Origin: CAZGMN01 sp964645765
GTDB taxonomy: Bacteria; Acidobacteriota; Aminicenantia; Aminicenantales; Aminicenantaceae
DNA length: 37,923 nt
NCBI GenBank assembly: GCA_964645765.1
Contig: CAZYBE010000029.1
Location: 1 to 37,923 of the forward strand
Reading direction: 5' to 3'
A program made the position numbers and the translations under genes. Under the pieces are notes generated by a model, which was not told the origin of the DNA, searched no databases, and worked only from the letters and a program-made list of their open reading frames with translations. Each line of letters begins with the position of its first letter. Positions within the stretch are counted from its first letter, which is position 1. Positions 32,417 to 37,923 of the stretch are shown in pieces.

Positions 32417-33247
32417 TCACTGGGCCTTAGCCAGCTTCACATCCACCCAGAAGGAATATTTCTTCGGCCCCGTTGGTCCAGTAGGGGTTTGACCCAGATA
32501 AGTTCCTGTGGGCCTTTCCGCACCTAAATCCGCTCCGGTTGACACAGCTCCAGGGCCGCGCCCCTTCTGCATCTTTTCTTTCATTTCCTTGGTCATTCCG
32601 CCCCATTCGAACCCGACTATGATCTCTTTTCCCGGGTCTGCTCCGATTCCCGCCGGATGAAGTTCTCGGGAGGCCAGAGGAATCCGGAATTCATAGGCGA
32701 CGAGATTCTGTTGTGTCATTATCATAAATCCCGGAAGGTCGATACCTTGGTGAGCTTCTGTTGGAAGAATTTCTTCACCCTTTTTATTGACGGCAGCGGC
32801 GTCAAAGATGACATATCGGGGCTTGGCTTTGATTTCTTGTTTCTTTTCTTCGGTTAAGGTTAAGCCCTGTGACTCCATGCGGGCAATGAGCTGGTCTCCG
32901 TTGACCATCTTTTTGACAAATTTCACGCCGTAATCCTTGCTCTTCTTTCCAAGGGTATTGAAATAGAGGGTGATTCCGGTCATATCGATCGAGCTGAGAA
33001 ACTTAGGGTCCTTGAAAATAAATAAGACGTAAAGGTTGCGATCATCGTTTCGGAAAGCATATTCGACAGCGACGCTTTTCTTAAAGTCCATCGAATCCTC
33101 TAGCCACTCCTCATTCAGACCATCGACACGAAGAGGAGAAGACGTCCACTTGCTTTGAACAGCATTCTCAGCCAGAAGAACAACCGGAAAAAAGAGAAAG
33201 ACGACAGAAATCATCAAGAGACCTGATAAAAGCCTTGTCTTTTTCAT
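32417..33247 (-). CDS. Secreted CBM9-like carbohydrate-binding-fold protein
   Basis: The start is ATG 33247 with GGAG 7 bases upstream; a TTG 15 bases earlier lies upstream of this site. The 276-aa protein has a signal peptide (KKTRLLSGLLMISVVFLFFPVVLLAENA). The mature part shows the family-9 carbohydrate-binding-like pattern: PLRVDGLNEEWLEDSM (the 'DGxxxEW' motif), VEYAFRNDDRNLYVLFIFKD and ITLYFNTLGKKSKDYG, then a strand-rich end (YEFRIPLASRELHP). The C-terminal 40 residues are Gly/Pro/Thr-rich and probably disordered. It should be periplasmic or surface-exposed and may bind sugars or a heme-like ligand. Being next to a sugar importer suggests carbohydrate binding, but it is transcribed separately. 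Confidence 0.75.
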   Translation of the reverse strand: MKKTRLLSGLLMISVVFLFFPVVLLAENAVQSKWTSSPLRVDGLNEEWLEDSMDFKKSVAVEYAFRNDDRNLYVLFIFKDPKFLSSIDMTGITLYFNTLGKKSKDYGVKFVKKMVNGDQLIARMESQGLTLTEEKKQEIKAKPRYVIFDAAAVNKKGEEILPTEAHQGIDLPGFMIMTQQNLVAYEFRIPLASRELHPAGIGADPGKEIIVGFEWGGMTKEMKEKMQKGRGPGAVSTGADLGAERPTGTYLGQTPTGPTGPKKYSFWVDVKLAKAQ

Positions 33248-33409
33248 GTGAGTCTCCTTCAATAATTTATATTATATTAAAAAATATATATTACAGCAAA
33301 AATCCTGCCAATAAAAGTTTTTTCGGCAGCTGAATTCATAGATGTAAAGGCCGGGGTCATATTCGTCGCCCACTACTTTAAGTTATTCCCGACGAAAATG
33401 AGGCTAAAG

Positions 33410-33438
33410 TTGACATCAGCAAGATTGCTATCTATAAT
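33410..33438 (+). promoter_or_regulatory. Consensus sigma-70 promoter of the bactofilin gene
   Basis: TTGACA (33410-33415), exactly 17 bases, TATAAT (33433-33438): a perfect housekeeping promoter 30 bases before the bactofilin start. Strong constitutive transcription is expected. Confidence 0.88.
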
Positions 33439-33468
33439 CTGAGAATCCTTTCTGTAGAGGGAGGAAAA

Positions 33469-33918
33469 ATGACTAGATTCTACCCCGCTGACAAAGACAC
33501 AGACAGCCATCAGGAAGGAGGCATTCCCCGAAACATAGCCAGGCTTGGGCCGTTGCTTTCTCTTAAAGGCGAATTGAGCGGTGAAGAAGACGTCATGATC
33601 GAGGGACATATTCAGGGCAAGGTCAATCTGCAGAATAATAACCTTCTGGTCGGGAAGAGGGGAAACATCGAAGCTGATATTCATGTCAAGAGTATAACCA
33701 TAGAGGGAAGTGTCACCGGAAATATCAATGCTTCAGGAAAAGTCTTTATCTCCAAAGAAGGTCGAATGAAGGGGGATATCACTGCTTCTGTCATTTCCAT
33801 CATGGATGGAGCTCAGTTCAAGGGAAGCGTAAAAATGGGGGAAATGCTCCAAATGACTTCATCCCCTGGAAAAGAACCAGAATCGCTTTCAAAAAAAGAG
33901 GAAAAGGATATAGAATAA
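33469..33918 (+). CDS. Bactofilin (polymer-forming cytoskeletal protein)
   Basis: A 149-aa protein with the DUF583/bactofilin core at about residues 22-125: LGPLLSLKGELSGEEDVMIEG, GKVNLQNNNLLVGKRGNIEAD, IHVKSITIEGSVTGNINAS, GKVFISKEGRMKGDI and ASVISIMDGAQFKGSVKM. This is the short repeat of a right-handed beta-helix that polymerises end to end without nucleotides. Bactofilins organise cell shape, peptidoglycan machinery or polar sites. A GGGAGG site lies just before the ATG. Charged flexible tails flank the core, as is usual. It is separated from uvrB by 74 bases, and no peptidase partner is adjacent. Confidence 0.93.
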   Translation: MTRFYPADKDTDSHQEGGIPRNIARLGPLLSLKGELSGEEDVMIEGHIQGKVNLQNNNLLVGKRGNIEADIHVKSITIEGSVTGNINASGKVFISKEGRMKGDITASVISIMDGAQFKGSVKMGEMLQMTSSPGKEPESLSKKEEKDIE

Positions 33919-33980
33919 ACTTCTTGGCCCATCAAATTGGGTATCCCTTCTGAGGCTCACACCCCAGGCTGCATTTTTTG

Positions 33981-33986
33981 TATAAT
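33981..33986 (+). promoter_or_regulatory. -10 element (TATAAT) placed for a leaderless uvrB transcript
   Basis: TATAAT begins 12 bases before the uvrB ATG, so transcription would begin at the start codon. There is no Shine-Dalgarno in the intervening AGGCTG. No good -35 exists at 16-18 bases, although TG precedes the hexamer closely. Confidence 0.4.
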
Positions 33987-33992
33987 AGGCTG

Positions 33993-35987
33993 ATGAACAA
34001 ATTCAGGCTCCACTCTGAGTTCAAGCCAAAGGGAGACCAGGATAAAGCCATCCAGGAACTCTGTGAAAGTCTGGAAAATAAAGCCAAGCATCAAGTTCTA
34101 ATGGGGGTCACAGGCTCGGGAAAAACCTTCACCATGGCTAACGTCATCGAAAAAGCCGGAAGGCCCGTGCTCGTCATCTCCCACAACAAAACTCTTGCCG
34201 CTCAACTCTACCAGGAGTTCCGCCGTTTTTTCCCGGAGAGTGCTGTGGAATATTTCGTCAGCTACTACGACTACTATCAGCCTGAAGCCTACATCCCGGC
34301 CACGAACACCTATATCGCTAAGGAAGCGACGATCAACGACGAGATCGACCGGCTCAGGCTTTGCGCCACAAACTCCCTCTTCCAGAGGAGAGACGTCATT
34401 GTCGTCGCTTCGGTTTCCTGCATCTACGGCATCGGCTCACCCCAGACCTATCATTCGATGAGCTTCACGCTTGAAAAAAACCAGAGCATCTCGCGCAAAG
34501 ACATTCTCAAAAACCTGGTCGATATTCAGTATGAAAGAGAAGAGGCGGATTTTAAAAGAGGAACATTCCGGGTGAGAGGAGATGCCGTCGATATCTTCCC
34601 ATCCTATGAAGACTTTGCCTACCGGATTGAGCTTGAGGAAAACAGAATCCTGAGAATTTCCTCCATCGACCCTCTCTTGGGCAAGACTCTGGATTCCTTC
34701 GATAAAATCCTCGTCTATCCCAGAACATTCTTCTCCACTCCTCAGGATATTCTCAACGACTCCATCAAGGGCATCGAAAAGGAGCTTGAGCAGAGGGTCG
34801 ACTTCTTCAAGAACCAGGGTAAATTCATCGAGGCAAACCGCATCGAGGAGAGGACTCTCTTTGATCTGGAGATGCTGAGGGAATTCGGCTACTGCCCTGG
34901 AATAGAGAATTACTCTCTCTATCTCAGCCGGCGCAAACCCGGCGAGCCTCCCTACACCCTGCTCGATTATTTTCCGCCTGATTATCTGGTGATCATCGAT
35001 GAATCCCATGTGACCGTCCCTCAAATCGGCGGTATGTATCATGGCGACCGCTCCAGAAAGCTGACTCTCATCGAGCACGGCTTCCGCCTTCCCTCGGCTC
35101 TGGATAACCGGCCGCTCGAGTTCAAGGAGTTTGAAGAAAGGGTCAATCAGGTCATCTATGTTTCGGCAACTCCTGCTCCCTATGAGCTTCGAAAAGCAGG
35201 GAAAAGAGTGGCTGAGCAGATTATAAGGCCCACAGGCCTTATCGACCCTGAGGTCGAGGTTCGCCCCATCAAGGGGCAGGTCGAGGATCTGATGGCTGAG
35301 GTCGAAAAAAGGGCGAAAAAGAAAGAAAGGACACTGGTGACGACTCTGACCAAGAGAATGGCCGAAGACCTGACCCATTACTACCACGACCTTGGGCTTC
35401 GCGTCCGTTATCTCCATTCAGAGATTGAAACCCTGGACCGGGTTAAAATCCTGAGAGACCTCAGAAAAGGAAAGTTTGACGCCTTGATCGGCATCAACCT
35501 GCTCAGAGAAGGCCTGGACCTGCCCGAGGTCTCGCTGGTGGCCATCCTCGATGCAGACAAGGAAGGATTCTTGCGCTCGGCGAGCTCCTTGATTCAGACT
35601 TTTGGAAGGGCGGCAAGGAATGTGGCCGGAAGGGCCATCCTCTACGCTGATACCGTAACTCGTTCGATGAAAAAAGCCATCGCCGAAACGACAAGACGCA
35701 GGAAGCTTCAGCAGGAATACAACGAAAAAAACAACATCACTCCCCAATCGATCATAAAAAGAATAGATGAAGTCCTGACTTCAATCTACGAAAGAGATTA
35801 TTTCGATTACACCCGAATCCCTGAAAACAAGGATATCTATCTCTCTCCTGAGCAGAGAAAACAAAGAATGGAAAAACTGGAAAAAATGATGAAAGAGGCA
35901 GCCAGAAACCTTGAGTTTGAAAAGGCAGCCCAAATCAGGGATGAACTCACAAATTTGAAGAAAAGAGAATTGGAGCTGAGCCTCTGA
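33993..35987 (+). CDS. uvrB: Excinuclease ABC subunit B
   Basis: With the ATG at 33993 the protein has 664 aa and the family N-terminus MNKFRLHSEFKPKGDQDKAI; a TTG 15 bases upstream is a less likely start. UvrB is the damage-verifying ATPase of nucleotide excision repair. Walker A GVTGSGKT is at residues 38-45; the beta-hairpin region has YYDYYQPEAYIP; the Walker B/DExH motif is VIIDESHV; motif VI is QTFGRAARN. The C-terminal UVR helix pair (KMMKEAARNLEFEKAAQIRDEL) binds UvrC. uvrC follows after 31 bases; uvrA is not in the window. All key motifs are intact. Confidence 0.97.
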   Translation: MNKFRLHSEFKPKGDQDKAIQELCESLENKAKHQVLMGVTGSGKTFTMANVIEKAGRPVLVISHNKTLAAQLYQEFRRFFPESAVEYFVSYYDYYQPEAYIPATNTYIAKEATINDEIDRLRLCATNSLFQRRDVIVVASVSCIYGIGSPQTYHSMSFTLEKNQSISRKDILKNLVDIQYEREEADFKRGTFRVRGDAVDIFPSYEDFAYRIELEENRILRISSIDPLLGKTLDSFDKILVYPRTFFSTPQDILNDSIKGIEKELEQRVDFFKNQGKFIEANRIEERTLFDLEMLREFGYCPGIENYSLYLSRRKPGEPPYTLLDYFPPDYLVIIDESHVTVPQIGGMYHGDRSRKLTLIEHGFRLPSALDNRPLEFKEFEERVNQVIYVSATPAPYELRKAGKRVAEQIIRPTGLIDPEVEVRPIKGQVEDLMAEVEKRAKKKERTLVTTLTKRMAEDLTHYYHDLGLRVRYLHSEIETLDRVKILRDLRKGKFDALIGINLLREGLDLPEVSLVAILDADKEGFLRSASSLIQTFGRAARNVAGRAILYADTVTRSMKKAIAETTRRRKLQQEYNEKNNITPQSIIKRIDEVLTSIYERDYFDYTRIPENKDIYLSPEQRKQRMEKLEKMMKEAARNLEFEKAAQIRDELTNLKKRELELSL

Positions 35988-36018
35988 TGAAGACTGAGTA
36001 TCAATTTTAAGGCTGGGC

Positions 36019-37797
36019 ATGAGCGAAAATTTGAGAAAGAAAATTGAAGGCTTTCCCAGAAAGCCCGGCATCTACTTTTTCAAGAACAGAGATGGCGAGG
36101 TCATTTACATCGGAAAGGCTCATTCCTTGCTGGATAGAGTCAGGTCATACTTCCAGCCGACTTCTGATTTGAAAATAACGAATATTCTTGCCGAAACAGA
36201 TGACATAGATTTTATTCTGACCGGCTCAGCGCGAGAGGCGGCTTTCCTCGAGAATAATTTTGTCCGGCGCTACCAACCCAAGTTCAACCTCAGGCTCAAA
36301 GATGATAAAAGCTTCCCTTATCTGAAATTGACTGTCCAGGAGAGATACCCGGCAGTGAACTTCACGCGGAGAGTCGAGGAGGATGGCGCAAGATATTTCG
36401 GGCCTTTCAGCCCTGCGCTCCAGGCACGGAAGACAATCCAGCTTCTCTCGAAGTATTTCCGCATCAGAATCTGCGAGGAGCCTGTTCCGGGGAAAAAGAA
36501 AAGGCCATGCCTGGAATATGACCTGAAGCTCTGCTCTGCTCCCTGCGTGGATTACATCTCAGAAGCAGAATACAGAGAGAGAGTCAACAATGCCCTGCTC
36601 TTCCTTGAGGGAAAAACAGAGAAACTGCTCAAGATCCTGAGGCAGAAGATGGAGGAAGCCTCGGGCCGCCAGGAATACGAGCAGGCTGCAAACTGGAGAG
36701 ACCTCATCCAGACCATCGAGCAGGTCAAAGAAACGCCAAAGCTCATCTCAGTCGAGCCTGAGAACAAGGATATCTTTGGCTTCTCCAAAGACAGAGAAAA
36801 TATCAGCCTTTATGTCTTCTTCATGCGGGAAGGAAAAGTCATCGAATCAGAATACATGTTCTTTCAAGAAAAAGAGAAGACCTCAGACAGTGAAATCCTC
36901 AGCGAATCTCTGGAAAGGTTTTATAAAAGCCGAAGCAGCCTGCCGGATAAAATTCTTCTGCCTTTCGAGCCAGCAAGAAAAGAAGGGCTCTCTAAAACTT
37001 TCTCTGATTTGAAAGGGAAAAAAATCGAAATCATCATCCCCGCTAAAGGAGAGAACAAGAAGCTTGTCGAACTTGCCGGCCGAAATGCGGAAAGCCTTGT
37101 TAAGAAAAAAGCCGAGGCCTGGTCACCGCTTCAAGAACTCAAGAAAATTCTTGGCCTGGAAACCGCACCCAGCCGTATCGAAGGCTTTGACATCTCCAAC
37201 ATTGGAGGAGAAGAGTCTGTTGGCTCCATGGTTGTCTTCGAGAATGGACTTCCTTCCAAGGACAATTATCGGAAGTATAAGATCAAGACCGTGGCTGGAG
37301 CAGATGATGTCCGAAGCCTTCAGGAAGTTGTCCGAAGAAGATATTCAAGGCTTCTTGAGGAGAAAAAAGAGCTTCCAGACCTTATTCTCGTCGATGGAGG
37401 AAAAGGGCAGCTCAATGCAGCTCGAAAGGTTCTTGAGGAGCTCGGCTTGGGCGAGCTTTCTGTGGCTTCTCTGGCAAAGAAAGAAGAGATTATCTTTACT
37501 CCTTCTCGAAAAAATGGAATAAGGCTGGACAGGACCTCCCCGGCCTTAAAGCTTTTCCAGAACATCAGAGATGAAGCCCATCGCTTCGCCCTCTCTTTTC
37601 ATCGGCTGCGAAGGAAGAAGAGGAGCTTTGCCTCGCAGCTTGACGGAATCTCAGGATTGGGAAAAAAGCGAAAAGCGGCGCTGCTCGAAAAATACAAGGA
37701 TTTAAATGCCATAAAGAGGGCCGCCCCTGATGAGCTGGCAAAGATTATCGGCAGCAAATCCGCAAAAGCCCTGCTCGATAAGTTCAATGAGCTATGA
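36019..37797 (+). CDS. uvrC: Excinuclease ABC subunit C
   Basis: The 592-aa UvrC makes both incisions around the lesion. GIY-YIG nuclease: GIY at 17-19 and YIG at 30-32, then EAAFLENNFVRRYQPKFN. Four cysteines C152, C164, C172 and C176 match the spacing of the UvrC iron-sulfur cluster. The UVR domain (RQEYEQAANWRDLIQ) pairs with UvrB. The RNase H-like endonuclease half carries FDISNIGGEESVGSMVVF and ILVDGGKGQLNAA. Tandem helix-hairpin-helix motifs (LDGISGLGKKRKAALLEKY) close the protein. The start follows a poor ribosome site and is set by the family N-terminus. It forms an operon with uvrB. Confidence 0.97.
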   Translation: MSENLRKKIEGFPRKPGIYFFKNRDGEVIYIGKAHSLLDRVRSYFQPTSDLKITNILAETDDIDFILTGSAREAAFLENNFVRRYQPKFNLRLKDDKSFPYLKLTVQERYPAVNFTRRVEEDGARYFGPFSPALQARKTIQLLSKYFRIRICEEPVPGKKKRPCLEYDLKLCSAPCVDYISEAEYRERVNNALLFLEGKTEKLLKILRQKMEEASGRQEYEQAANWRDLIQTIEQVKETPKLISVEPENKDIFGFSKDRENISLYVFFMREGKVIESEYMFFQEKEKTSDSEILSESLERFYKSRSSLPDKILLPFEPARKEGLSKTFSDLKGKKIEIIIPAKGENKKLVELAGRNAESLVKKKAEAWSPLQELKKILGLETAPSRIEGFDISNIGGEESVGSMVVFENGLPSKDNYRKYKIKTVAGADDVRSLQEVVRRRYSRLLEEKKELPDLILVDGGKGQLNAARKVLEELGLGELSVASLAKKEEIIFTPSRKNGIRLDRTSPALKLFQNIRDEAHRFALSFHRLRRKKRSFASQLDGISGLGKKRKAALLEKYKDLNAIKRAAPDELAKIIGSKSAKALLDKFNEL

Positions 37798-37923
37798 GCG
37801 AAATAAAAAAGGAGTTATGGGTCAGGTTGTGTGTTTCGAAAACCGTTTGAAGGCTGAGAGGGCATGGTTCCTCGACCGAAGGGAGAGGAGAGCGATCTTG
37901 GAGGGGGAACCGCTTCGCGTTCC
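37798..37923. other. Region after uvrC to window end
   Basis: No gene is visible in these 126 bases. CGACCGAAGGGAG (37873-37885) is shared with the interior of MITE-like copy 2 (28382-28394), and a GGTTCC/GGAACC inverted pair surrounds it, so a repeat element may begin here and run out of the window. Confidence 0.35.

Noticed and set aside
34437..35417. 326-aa open frame antisense to uvrB
   Set aside because: uvrB has all its motifs across this interval; the antisense frame has no ribosome site and no recognisable domain.

Overview
The window is a bacterial scaffold, almost certainly a metagenome assembly. A 100-N gap at 18922-19021 is flanked on both sides by the same 55 bases. The gene complement suggests an uncultivated Acidobacteriota/Aminicenantes-like anaerobe: archaeal-type thiolase/HMG-CoA synthase/DUF35 genes in a bacterium, large zinc-ribbon Ser/Thr kinases with TPR or SH3-like parts, a GH38 mannosidase, a corrinoid-type URO-D family protein, and a double-membrane envelope indicated by RND pumps. 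The lineage is inference; no rRNA or marker phylogeny is available here.

Layout. 1-2548 (minus): HMG-CoA synthase, thiolase and a truncated DUF35 protein, the entry of an archaeal-style mevalonate pathway. 2549-2961: divergent intergenic region with an inverted-repeat element and an ECF-like promoter. 2962-12448 (plus): two overlapping RND transporter genes, then an ECF sigma factor with its own ECF-type promoter, a ZAS anti-sigma factor, two small LiaI/LiaF-TM-like membrane proteins and a DUF4097 'toastrack' protein; together this reads as one envelope-stress module. 12541-12961: a PilZ gene with its own promoter, followed by a degenerate copy of the 3' end of the DUF4097 gene. 12972-15100 (minus): an unknown protein, a 182-bp palindromic element, lipM and tRNA-Gly(CCC). 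15101-17320: accessory-looking tract with a MITE-like repeat, a small secreted protein, a partial tRNA copy and an AT-rich methyltransferase gene with a Pho-box-like 11-bp repeat array upstream. 17321-18589: URO-D family protein. 18614-23576 (minus): two zinc-ribbon Ser/Thr kinases. 23879-25731 (plus): alanine racemase and DUF2461. 25790-32099 (minus): GH38 mannosidase, a second MITE-like element, and an RbsCAB-type sugar ABC transporter with paired palindromic operators. 32417-33247 (minus): secreted CBM9-like protein. 33469-37797 (plus): bactofilin, uvrB and uvrC.

The two most system-like signals are: (1) the RND pair plus ECF/anti-sigma/toastrack module, with matching ECF-type promoter motifs in front of both the sigma gene and the RND pair, suggesting a self-contained envelope-stress regulon; (2) the sugar importer, where two TTGGCCA-N6-TGGCCAA palindromes overlap the -35 and start site of a plausible promoter, next to a mannosidase. 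The accessory tract 13900-17300 holds several non-coding elements that the genes do not explain.
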